DNA from: Actinomycetota bacterium
GTDB lineage: Bacteria; Actinomycetota; Actinomycetes; Nanopelagicales; Nanopelagicaceae
DNA length: 13,308 nucleotides
Direction of reading: 5' to 3'
Assembly: GCA_947494085.1 (NCBI GenBank)
Contig: CANLTP010000016.1
Coordinates: 1 to 13,308, forward strand
Shown here: positions 7,584 through 13,308 of the stretch, in pieces
Position numbering within the stretch: the first letter of the stretch is position 1
Layout: every line of letters begins with the position of its first letter
Notes under the pieces: model-generated
What the model was told of the DNA's origin: nothing
Databases searched by the model: none
What the model saw: the letters and a program-made list of their open reading frames with translations, nothing else
Made by a program: the position numbers and the translations under genes

Positions 7584-8395
7584 TGATTATTTTCAAGTAT
7601 GGCGGACACGCAATCTTTCAAGGCGTTCAAGGCGTTCAAGGCGTTCAAGGCGTTCAAGGCGTTCAAGGCGTTCCAGTAGATCCAGTGATTGTTTTACTTG
7701 CTGAACTAATTAAATCAGGTGAGAAAATTGTCATTGTTCACGGCGGTGGCCCACAAATAAATAGTGAACTTGAGATCCATGGCATTGAAACTGAGATGGT
7801 TAACGGACTTAGAAAAACGACGCCAGAGGTCTTTGAAGTAGTTCAACGAACCCTCAGTGGGGAAGTGCTCCGTAACCTCACGAATCAATTGATTGGGCAG
7901 GGGATTAACGCTCTAGGAATGTCCGCAAGTGACGGGGGATTAATGCGCGGACAGATTTCTGATCCTCAATTAGGACTTGTTGGCGAAGTATCTAGCGTTG
8001 ACCCAGAAATTATAACGACGTTAATCGCCAAGGGTATAACTCCGGTAGTTTCGCCAATTTGCGTAACCACCAAAGGTCAAGGATTAAACATGAATGCAGA
8101 TTTGGTTGCTGGAGCGCTGGGAGGTGCGATGCAAGCCGATGTCGTCATGTTCTCAACTGATGTTTCAGGGATTTATCGCAACTGGCCTGATAAAGATTCG
8201 ATCATAGAAAGCATAAGCGTTACAGAGCTTAAGGAAGTTTCGAAAAATTTTGAAGGTGGAATGATTCCTAAAGCAAGAGCTGCAATCAGTGCAATTGAAT
8301 CTGGCGCTATGTCGGTCAAAGTTTTCGATGGAAGAGATGTTACCAACTTAAAGGCTGCCTTTGCTGGGCAAAGTGGAACACTAGTGGTGGCATAA
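7583..8395 (+). CDS. argB: Acetylglutamate kinase with (QGV)6 insertion, short N-terminus
   Basis: This 270-residue amino-acid kinase phosphorylates N-acetylglutamate, the second and usually rate-controlling step of arginine synthesis. The ATP loop KYGGHA is at residues 5-10, HGGGPQIN (53-60) is the substrate/phosphate glycine loop, and NGLRKTTPE (74-82) is present. GLNMNADLVAGALGG (167-181), STDVSGIY (191-198) and GGMIPKARAA (225-234, Lys230 likely catalytic) complete the family pattern. Two oddities stand out. Residues 13-30 are six Gln-Gly-Val triplets between the first glycine loop and the first helix. The protein also begins directly at strand 1, lacking the N-terminal helix of arginine-sensitive hexameric enzymes. 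The core motifs are intact, so I expect activity. LysZ-type or other kinases are possible but unlikely in this context. Confidence 0.92.
   Translation: MIIFKYGGHAIFQGVQGVQGVQGVQGVQGVPVDPVIVLLAELIKSGEKIVIVHGGGPQINSELEIHGIETEMVNGLRKTTPEVFEVVQRTLSGEVLRNLTNQLIGQGINALGMSASDGGLMRGQISDPQLGLVGEVSSVDPEIITTLIAKGITPVVSPICVTTKGQGLNMNADLVAGALGGAMQADVVMFSTDVSGIYRNWPDKDSIIESISVTELKEVSKNFEGGMIPKARAAISAIESGAMSVKVFDGRDVTNLKAAFAGQSGTLVVA
7619..7672 (+). repeat. In-frame tandem repeat, six perfect copies of a 9-bp unit
   Basis: CAAGGCGTT is repeated six times without a single mismatch inside argB, encoding (Gln-Gly-Val)6 at residues 13-30. The next bases (ccagtagat) leave the pattern. Perfect identity, including synonymous positions, indicates recent expansion by strand slippage. 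The unit is a multiple of three, so copy-number change would lengthen or shorten the protein without a frameshift. Confidence 0.97.
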
Positions 8396-8396
8396 A

Positions 8397-9572
8397 GTGG
8401 CTAGCAATTCAGAAATGCAGACACTCTGGCAGGAGAGCTTGCAGAATAATTACGGAACTCCTTCAATTACTTTAACCCACGGCAAGGGTGCTTCGGTTTG
8501 GGATGTTGAAGGAAAAGAATATTTAGATTTTTTAGGTGGTATTGCTACTAATATTTTGGGACATGCACACCCCAAAGTAGTTTCCGCTATTACCGAACAA
8601 GCCAATGAACTCGGTCATGTAAGCAATCTATATTCACATCCACGTTCGATTGAACTCGCTGAAAAACTCAAGGCTCTGACCGGCCAACCCAGCGCCCGCG
8701 TCTTCTTCTGTAATTCTGGAGCAGAAGCTAACGAGGCAGCTCTGAAGTTATCGAGACTTACTAGTCGATCAAAATTAGTTTCAATGATTGGTTCGTTTCA
8801 TGGAAGAACGATCGGCGCACTTTCTTTGACGGGACAAATTTCTAAGCAAAGGCCTTTTAAGCCGCTACTTAAGAAAGTTAAATTCATACCTTTTAACGAT
8901 ATCGCTGCAGCCAAGAAGGCAATCAATAAAAGAGTTGCGATGGTAATTGTTGAGCCAATCCAAGGCGAGAATGGCGTTGTTGTTCCTGACTTTGGATACC
9001 TCAAAGCGCTTCGCGATCTGACGAACAAGCATGGAACCTTACTTGTTCTAGATTGCGTACAAACAGGCATGGGAAGAACTGGTGAGTGGTTTGGTTATGA
9101 AAGTGAAGGAATTGTTCCTGACGTCATAACACTTGCAAAAGGTTTAGGTGGTGGCTTGCCTCTAGGCGCGATGATTGCGATTGGAAAATCTGCACAGCTT
9201 TTCGAACCTGGAAGCCATGGAAGCACCTTCGGTGGCAATCCAATTGCTTGTGCATCTGCGCTTGCAGCGATTTCAGTTCTAGAGGATGAGAATCTTTTAG
9301 CGAGGAATAAGGCGCTTGAGTTGAACCTCAAGTTAGAACTATCAAAGAGCCCACTTGTTGAATCAGTAAGAGGCGCTGGACTTCTACTTGGCATCGTATT
9401 GAAGCTGGACATCGCAAAGAAGTTTGCCCAAGAGCTACAAGCGGCAGGAGTTCTAGTGAATGCAACCTCTGACTCCCTTATCCGGATTGCACCACCTTTG
9501 GTAGTTACAGACAAGCAAGTAAGTGACTTCATCAAAATCTTCAGAGAGGTAGCGGCCAATCATGAGCGTTAA
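8397..9572 (+). CDS. argD: Acetylornithine aminotransferase
   Basis: ArgD is a pyridoxal-phosphate class III aminotransferase that converts N-acetylglutamate semialdehyde to N-acetylornithine with glutamate as donor. It is 391 residues long and starts at GTG, one base after the argB stop. Family motifs are [20 protein letters not shown] near the N-terminus and [15 protein letters not shown] (104-118). [14 protein letters not shown] (134-147), [11 protein letters not shown] (185-195) and [15 protein letters not shown] (245-259, Schiff-base Lys248) follow. [13 protein letters not shown] is the phosphate-binding loop of the partner subunit. The segment [14 protein letters not shown] (217-230) has Cys220 where most relatives have Glu, next to the Asp219 that should contact the pyridine nitrogen. 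Close relatives such as ornithine or succinyl-ornithine aminotransferase cannot be fully excluded, but the operon favours ArgD. Its end overlaps argR by 11 bases. Confidence 0.95.
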   Translation: MASNSEMQTLWQESLQNNYGTPSITLTHGKGASVWDVEGKEYLDFLGGIATNILGHAHPKVVSAITEQANELGHVSNLYSHPRSIELAEKLKALTGQPSARVFFCNSGAEANEAALKLSRLTSRSKLVSMIGSFHGRTIGALSLTGQISKQRPFKPLLKKVKFIPFNDIAAAKKAINKRVAMVIVEPIQGENGVVVPDFGYLKALRDLTNKHGTLLVLDCVQTGMGRTGEWFGYESEGIVPDVITLAKGLGGGLPLGAMIAIGKSAQLFEPGSHGSTFGGNPIACASALAAISVLEDENLLARNKALELNLKLELSKSPLVESVRGAGLLLGIVLKLDIAKKFAQELQAAGVLVNATSDSLIRIAPPLVVTDKQVSDFIKIFREVAANHER

Positions 9573-10065
9573 AAAAATACTAACGTCAAACCAACGCAAA
9601 TCATTGATAACCAATTTAATTAATAGAGGAGGCGTCGAATCGCAGTCTCATTTAATTTCGCTGCTGGCTCGAGAAGGCGTCAAAGTAACTCAAGCAACGG
9701 CAAGCCGAGATTTAGAAGATTTGGGAGCAAACCGTGTCCGTGACGCAAGTGGCGAATTTCAATATGTTATTTCGGATGTCGCGCAATCGAAACCTGCTAG
9801 TGCAGCTAATTTAATTTTAAGCGTAGCGGCTAGTGGAAATCTCGCTGTTGTTCGCACGCCGCCTGGAGGTGCTCAGCTTTTGGCTAGCGCGATCGACCGC
9901 AATTCGCTTAATGGAGTTTTAAGGAGTGCCATCGGAACTATTGCCGGCGACGACACGGTATTAGTTGTATCGAAAACATCAAACGGAGGTTCCGATTTAG
10001 CGAAGTCAATCTCACTTTTTGCATCAGGAACTAAAACATCAGCAACTAAAGGGAAGAGGAAGTAG
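9562..10065 (+). CDS. argR: Arginine repressor ArgR/AhrC
   Basis: This 167-residue protein is the arginine-responsive transcriptional regulator. Residues 1-70 form the winged helix-turn-helix domain ([51 protein letters not shown]), with the ArgR-typical [13 protein letters not shown] recognition region. Residues about 80-155 form the hexamerisation and arginine-binding domain, with [20 protein letters not shown] and the binding signature [14 protein letters not shown] basic Lys/Thr tail ends the protein. The start lies inside argD with a GAGAGG upstream at 9544-9549. It is encoded in the operon it probably represses through the paired boxes at 6507-6540, giving negative autoregulation. argF, which usually precedes argR in actinobacteria, is missing. 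Confidence 0.95.
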   Translation: MSVKKILTSNQRKSLITNLINRGGVESQSHLISLLAREGVKVTQATASRDLEDLGANRVRDASGEFQYVISDVAQSKPASAANLILSVAASGNLAVVRTPPGGAQLLASAIDRNSLNGVLRSAIGTIAGDDTVLVVSKTSNGGSDLAKSISLFASGTKTSATKGKRK

Positions 10066-10067
10066 AA

Positions 10068-11495
10068 ATGGCACTTTGGGGCGGAAGATTTTCGAGCGGA
10101 CCTGCTGATTCGGTTGCTGCTTTATCCCGCAGCGTGGAATTTGATTGGCGCTTAGCACCTTATGACATCAAAGTTAACCTCGCGCATCTCGACGGCTTAA
10201 TCGCATCTGGTGTCATTGCTCCTGGAAACGGCGAAGTTATTCGCGCAGGATTGAAAGCACTCGGTAATGAGATTCTTGCTGGAAAATTCACATACAATGA
10301 TTCAGACGAAGATGTTCACAGCGCGATTGAACGTGGCTTGATTGCGAAGATTGGTGCCATCGGTGGTGCTCTAAGGGCCGGTCGCTCTCGTAACGATCTA
10401 GTAGTAGCCGACTTCAAACTCTATTTGGTGGATCACTTGTTGGAAATTGCCTCACTTACTACAGACCTGATTTCAGTCTTCAACACTCAGAGTGAAAAAT
10501 TGGCATCTGTGATTGCCCCTGGCTTCACACATTTACAACATGCTCAGCCAATTGTGTTTGGTCACGAATTAGCAAAGCATTCGCAGGCACTACTACGTGA
10601 TGTGGATCGAATCGGTGACTGGTTAGTAAGAAATAATTTCTCTCCGCTAGGTGCTGGCGCACTAGCAGGAAGTGCTCTGCAACCTAATCCAGAGGCAAGT
10701 GCCGAAGCACTTGGCTTTGATGGCGTGTTGGCAAACAGCATTGACGCAGTAAGCGACCGCGATTTCGCAGCTGAAGGACTCTTTGTTATGGCGATGTTAG
10801 GGGTTCATCTCTCAAGAATTGGTGAGGAATTTACGCTCTGGAGTACTTGGGAATTTGATTGGGTAACTCTTGACGATGGATATTCAACGGGTTCATCCAT
10901 CATGCCCCAGAAAAAGAATCCAGATATTGCTGAACTTGCTCGAGGTAAGAGCGGTCGATTGATCGGCAATTTAACTGGACTGTTAGCAACGCTTAAGGGA
11001 CTTGCCTTTGCCTACAACCGCGACCTACAAGAGGATAAGGAACCAATCTTCGATTCTGTCGAAACGTTAGTCGTGTTGCTTCCCGCACTCATTGGAATGG
11101 TTGAAACCGCTAAGTTCAACGAGAAAGTTATTTCAAGTGGAGCTCAAGCAGAATTCGCATTAGCTACCGAGATCGCTGATTATTTAGCTAAGAAGTCAGT
11201 TCCATTCGCACAAGCGCATGAAGCCGCAGGGGAGTGCGTTCGGTTATGCGAAAAAACCGGTATCGAACTTCATGAACTTTCCGATGAGCAACTTACGAAG
11301 ATACATCCAGAACTAGGTGCTGATCTTCGAAATATTTTGACGACCTCCGGAGCGGTTGCGTCAAGAACTTCTTCATTGGGTACGGCACCTTCTAGCGTGC
11401 TTGCCCAAATTTCTGATTTGAAGGATGCCACGAAAGAAGCAAAGCTCTGGATATCCAACGAGGTGGAACGCTTTTCGGGCATGATGAAGCCATGA
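10068..11495 (+). CDS. argH: Argininosuccinate lyase
   Basis: ArgH cleaves argininosuccinate to arginine and fumarate, the last step of the pathway. The 475-residue protein shows the fumarase/aspartase superfamily pattern: MALWGGRFSSGPADSVAALS at the start, DEDVHSAIERGL (80-91) and GRSRNDLV (105-112). TGSSIMPQKKNPD (274-286) holds the flexible loop with the catalytic serine. The segment THLQHAQP (154-161) carries the catalytic-histidine region. Length is typical. It starts two bases after the argR stop, with AGAGGAAG at the end of argR as ribosome binding site, and overlaps tyrS by four bases (ATGA). Its partner ArgG, which makes argininosuccinate, is not in this window. Confidence 0.96.
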   Translation: MALWGGRFSSGPADSVAALSRSVEFDWRLAPYDIKVNLAHLDGLIASGVIAPGNGEVIRAGLKALGNEILAGKFTYNDSDEDVHSAIERGLIAKIGAIGGALRAGRSRNDLVVADFKLYLVDHLLEIASLTTDLISVFNTQSEKLASVIAPGFTHLQHAQPIVFGHELAKHSQALLRDVDRIGDWLVRNNFSPLGAGALAGSALQPNPEASAEALGFDGVLANSIDAVSDRDFAAEGLFVMAMLGVHLSRIGEEFTLWSTWEFDWVTLDDGYSTGSSIMPQKKNPDIAELARGKSGRLIGNLTGLLATLKGLAFAYNRDLQEDKEPIFDSVETLVVLLPALIGMVETAKFNEKVISSGAQAEFALATEIADYLAKKSVPFAQAHEAAGECVRLCEKTGIELHELSDEQLTKIHPELGADLRNILTTSGAVASRTSSLGTAPSSVLAQISDLKDATKEAKLWISNEVERFSGMMKP

Positions 11496-12766
11496 CATCG
11501 CAATTACTAGCCGACCTTGAATGGCGCGGTCTGATTGCGCAGACGACCGATCGTGAAGAGCTAACAAAAGATTTGAATGCGAAGCCAGTTAAGTTCTACA
11601 TCGGTTTCGATCCAACAGCACCAAGTTTGCATGTAGGTAATCTTGTTGTGATTCTTGTAATGCGTCGCTTCCAATTAGCCGGGCATCTTCCAATAGCCCT
11701 TGTTGGTGGAGCTACAGGTTTAGTGGGGGATCCAAGCGGTCGCAACGAAGAACGCGCATTGAATGATGAATCAATTGTCGAGCAGTGGGTGGGAAATATT
11801 CATTTGCAGCTTGAGCGATTCCTAGACTTTAAGTCAGCCAAGAATGCAGCGGTTATGGCAAACAATTTAGATTGGACCAAGCCAGTTTCTGCCTTGGAAT
11901 TCCTCCGTGATATTGGTAAACATTTCAGCGTCAATCAAATGCTCGCTAAAGATTCAGTCTCTTCTCGCCTGGAAAGTGGCGGTATTTCATACACTGAATT
12001 TTCTTATCAAGTCTTGCAAGCTTTTGATTATCTCGAGTTGTATCGCCGCGATAACTGCAGATTACAACTCGGCGGTTCCGATCAATGGGGAAATATCGTT
12101 GCAGGACTAGATCTAATTCGTAAAGTTGAAAGTGGTTCAGCACACGCTTTCACCATTCCGCTTATGGCAAAGAGCGATGGAAGTAAGTTTGGCAAAACTG
12201 CTAGCGGTTCAGTTTGGCTAGATGCAGAAATGACATCACCTTATGCATTCTTCCAATTTTGGATTAATACGGATGACGCAGATGTTGAAAAGTATTTGAA
12301 GGTTTTTTCTTTTAAGGAACGTTCTGAAATAGAACGATTGATTGAAACTGTAAAAGTTAACCCAGGTGCGCGTGAAGCGCAACGAGAATTAGCACGAGAA
12401 ATAACTTCACTCGTTCATGGCGCGGATCAATGCGCAAAAGTTGAAGCCGCTTCGTTAGCTTTATTTGGTCAGGGTGATCTAAGTGCGCTAGATGAAAAGA
12501 CATTAGTCGCCGCACTTTCACAGCTGCCAAAAGTTTCAATTAATAAAGGCGATGCATTACCAACTTGGGTAGATCTTCTAGCTGCGACTGGTGTTGTTGA
12601 TTCCAAATCTGCGGCCAGACGTATCGTTAAAGAGAATGGTGCTTACCTAAATAACGAGAAGATAACCGGAGAAGATTTCACACCCACAAAAGCTGATTTG
12701 ATCCACGGAAGATTCTTGGTTTTACGCAAAGGAAAACGCGATTTAGCCTCCGTAGAGCTGATTTAA
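11492..12766 (+). CDS. tyrS: Tyrosine--tRNA ligase
   Basis: TyrS is a class I aminoacyl-tRNA synthetase that charges tRNA-Tyr. The 424-residue protein carries PTAPSLHVGNLV with the HIGH-type signature HVGN at 47-50 and LVGGATGLVGDPSG (70-83). YTEFSYQVLQAFDYLEL (167-183) and the tyrosine/ATP loop LGGSDQWGN (193-201) follow. The KMSKS-type motif is KFGKT at 232-236, the form seen in the bacterial TyrS class. An S4-like RNA-binding domain lies at about 355-420 (ATGVVDSKSAARRIVKENGAYLNN). The start overlaps the argH stop, so it is coupled to the arginine operon. No intrinsic terminator or T-box is visible on either side. It is the last gene before the rRNA-leader-like region. Confidence 0.96.
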   Translation: MTSQLLADLEWRGLIAQTTDREELTKDLNAKPVKFYIGFDPTAPSLHVGNLVVILVMRRFQLAGHLPIALVGGATGLVGDPSGRNEERALNDESIVEQWVGNIHLQLERFLDFKSAKNAAVMANNLDWTKPVSALEFLRDIGKHFSVNQMLAKDSVSSRLESGGISYTEFSYQVLQAFDYLELYRRDNCRLQLGGSDQWGNIVAGLDLIRKVESGSAHAFTIPLMAKSDGSKFGKTASGSVWLDAEMTSPYAFFQFWINTDDADVEKYLKVFSFKERSEIERLIETVKVNPGAREAQRELAREITSLVHGADQCAKVEAASLALFGQGDLSALDEKTLVAALSQLPKVSINKGDALPTWVDLLAATGVVDSKSAARRIVKENGAYLNNEKITGEDFTPTKADLIHGRFLVLRKGKRDLASVELI

Positions 12767-12819
12767 CCTCGCTTTAGAGTCACAACCGAATTTTGTATTG
12801 ATCAGCCTTGTTAGGTTTC

Positions 12820-12849
12820 GATTGGTTCTGATTGGTTCTGATTGGTTTT
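12820..12849 (+). repeat. Three tandem 10-bp repeats (GATTGGTTCT) in the gap after tyrS
   Basis: GATTGGTTCT occurs at 12820-12829 and 12830-12839, followed by GATTGGTTTT at 12840-12849. The preceding ten bases match about 6 of 10 positions and may be a degenerate copy. The period of about one helical turn places the same bases on one DNA face. It lies about 110 bases upstream of the predicted rRNA promoter. Function unknown. Confidence 0.85.
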
Positions 12850-12856
12850 AGTTAGT

Positions 12857-12902
12857 CTGAAAGAAATGCTCACCTTTTGAGCGTAAAAACCTGCACTTTC
12901 AG
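12857..12902 (+). other. Imperfect two-part hairpin after tyrS
   Basis: CTGAAAG (12857-12863) can pair with CTTTCAG (12896-12902), enclosing an inner stem GCTCA (12868-12872) with TGAGC (12878-12882) and a CCTTT loop. No U-run follows on the + strand, so it is not a canonical intrinsic terminator. It might still protect the 3' end of the tyrS transcript or act with Rho. Only the pairing itself is seen. Confidence 0.5.
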
Positions 12903-12926
12903 CCGTGATTAACCTTGCATGCTGAA

Positions 12927-12958
12927 GGGGTCTTTTCGGGGCTTTTTGAGGGCAGGGG
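12927..12958 (+). other. Cluster of four G-runs abutting the rRNA promoter (possible G-quadruplex)
   Basis: Runs of GGGG (12927-12930), GGGG (12938-12941), GGG (12950-12952) and GGGG (12955-12958) are separated by loops of 7, 8 and 2 bases on the non-template strand. They end two bases before the predicted -35. This is just outside the strict G3+N1-7 rule because of the 8-base loop. Whether a quadruplex forms is not known. Confidence 0.5.
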
Positions 12959-12960
12959 AT

Positions 12961-12989
12961 TTGACCCTTTTCCGAGCATGGGCTATCTT
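12961..12989 (+). promoter_or_regulatory. Strong sigma-A-type promoter, probably for an rRNA operon
   Basis: TTGACC (12961-12966) and TATCTT (12984-12989) are separated by exactly 17 bases, the best promoter match in the last 540 bases. Transcription should start near 12996. No open reading frame of quality follows. Instead come structured sequence and the actinobacterial rRNA-leader element at 13195. I therefore assign it to an rRNA operon, though the 16S gene itself lies outside the window. Confidence 0.72.
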
Positions 12990-13194
12990 TACCCCTCGCT
13001 TGCGAATTGGACGTAAAACCCTTTAAAACCGGGGTAAATAAGGCCAAGCAACGATATGAAATACCCGGATTTACCAAGTTTTTCCAAGCTCTATGAAGGT
13101 CTACCGGATTTGCTTCTCCGTGTGCCTTCCGCTAGGTTTGGCGGTCTGCCCTGCAATCGGTGAGAAATCATCGTGACCGGTGTGCATTCGTACC

Positions 13195-13206
13195 TTGAGA
13201 ACTCAA
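13195..13206 (+). promoter_or_regulatory. boxA-like rRNA antitermination element
   Basis: TTGAGAACTCAA is the core of the TTTGAGAACTCAA element found in mycobacterial and streptomycete rRNA leaders and described there as boxA-like, the site for Nus-factor antitermination. It is also nearly self-complementary (TTGAG-AA-CTCAA). It is the main reason for calling this stretch an rRNA leader. Confidence 0.68.
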
Positions 13207-13224
13207 CAACGTGCAAAAAATCAA

Positions 13225-13280
13225 TGCCAATCGGCATATATTGGCCTGCCCCTGTTTTGCAGGAGCAGAAAAAATATGCC
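13225..13280 (+). other. Alternative hairpins at the 3' end of the rRNA leader
   Basis: GGCATAT (13233-13239) can pair with ATATGCC (13274-13280), enclosing CCTGC (13245-13249) with GCAGG (13259-13263). The same GGCA can instead pair locally with TGCC at 13225-13228, and CCAAT (13227-13231) can pair with ATTGG (13240-13244). These foldings exclude one another. ATGCCAA appears twice (13224-13230 and 13276-13282), offering two partners to one strand. The long stem may be a processing stem or a boxC-like element. Confidence 0.55.
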
Positions 13281-13308
13281 AAATTCCTTTGTATTTCCAT
13301 GACTTCGA

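Larger units (their letters stand above)
12996..13308 (+). ncRNA. Predicted 5' leader of the rRNA precursor (partial, 16S gene not reached)
   Basis: These 313 bases hold no convincing coding frame but contain several inverted repeats. GGTAAAT (13033-13039) can pair with ATTTACC (13069-13075), CGGA (13105-13108) with TCCG (13117-13120), and CCGC (13129-13132) with GCGG (13141-13144). They are followed by the conserved string CCTTGAGAACTCAACAACGTGC region at 13193-13213. That string matches from memory the leader found before 16S genes in actinobacteria. CCGGATTT occurs twice (13065-13072 and 13104-13111). Leaders of this kind carry antitermination and RNase III processing signals. No 16S start (AGAGTTTGATC) appears before the window ends. 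Confidence 0.68.

Noticed and set aside
7583..7680. Tandem repeat in argB as a CRISPR or frameshifting contingency locus
   Set aside because: The unit is 9 bp without spacers and keeps the reading frame, so neither interpretation fits.
12921..12950. Intrinsic terminator ending in the CTTTTT tract after tyrS
   Set aside because: The preceding G-rich sequence has no complementary C-rich arm, so no stem forms.
13007..13040. Second rRNA promoter using TTGGAC and TAAATA
   Set aside because: The spacing is 22 bases, too long for a sigma-A promoter.
12811..13077. Open frame on the minus strand (88 codons) in the gap after tyrS
   Set aside because: It covers the tandem repeat, G-runs and the rRNA promoter, has no recognisable domain and looks like chance.
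13091..13300. Open frame on the minus strand (69 codons) in the rRNA leader region
   Set aside because: It is antisense to conserved leader elements, with no family resemblance.

Overview
The window reads as a chromosomal housekeeping segment of a low-GC actinobacterium (Actinomycetota). The evidence is an InhA-like enoyl reductase directly behind fabG, the order infC-rpmI-rplT-rRNA methyltransferase-pheS-pheT-arg genes-tyrS, a KFGKT-type TyrS, and an rRNA leader carrying the actinobacterial TTGAGAACTCAA element. The AT-leaning codon use, small gaps and overlapping genes suggest a streamlined lineage such as the freshwater Nanopelagicales (acI). That placement is inference; base composition was judged by eye only. 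Every recognisable gene is on the + strand.

Layout. (1) Positions 1-858 hold the tail of fabG and a complete fabI/inhA-type gene, the last reductive steps of type II fatty-acid synthesis. (2) Positions 859-3025 hold a structured leader, then infC (start codon ATC), rpmI, rplT and a SpoU-family RNA methyltransferase, a translation/ribosome operon. (3) Positions 3038-6513 hold pheS and pheT, the two subunits of phenylalanyl-tRNA synthetase. (4) Positions 6507-11495 hold an arginine operon, argC-argB-argD-argR-argH. It is headed by two ARG-box-like operators 20 bp apart and a promoter placed to give a leaderless argC mRNA. argJ, argF and argG, usually found in the actinobacterial cluster, are absent here. 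(5) Positions 11492-12766 hold tyrS, translationally coupled to argH. (6) Positions 12767-13308 carry no gene. They hold a tandem 10-bp repeat, an imperfect hairpin, a G-run cluster, a strong promoter and what looks like the 5' leader of an rRNA operon whose 16S gene would lie just past the window.

The genes fit together as macromolecule synthesis (fatty acids, initiation factor, ribosomal proteins, rRNA modification, two tRNA synthetases, rRNA) plus a self-regulated arginine pathway: ArgR, encoded inside the operon, should bind the operators before argC when arginine is plentiful.

I do not see a new defence system, mobile element or CRISPR array. The most unusual feature is in argB: six perfect copies of a 9-bp unit encode (Gln-Gly-Val)x6 immediately after the ATP-binding glycine loop of an otherwise intact N-acetylglutamate kinase. 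The same enzyme lacks the N-terminal helix associated with arginine feedback inhibition. Secondary points of interest are the ATC start and structured leader of infC, the leaderless ARG-box promoter, the gaps in the arginine gene set, a Glu-to-Cys change beside the cofactor-binding Asp of ArgD, and the architecture upstream of the rRNA operon.
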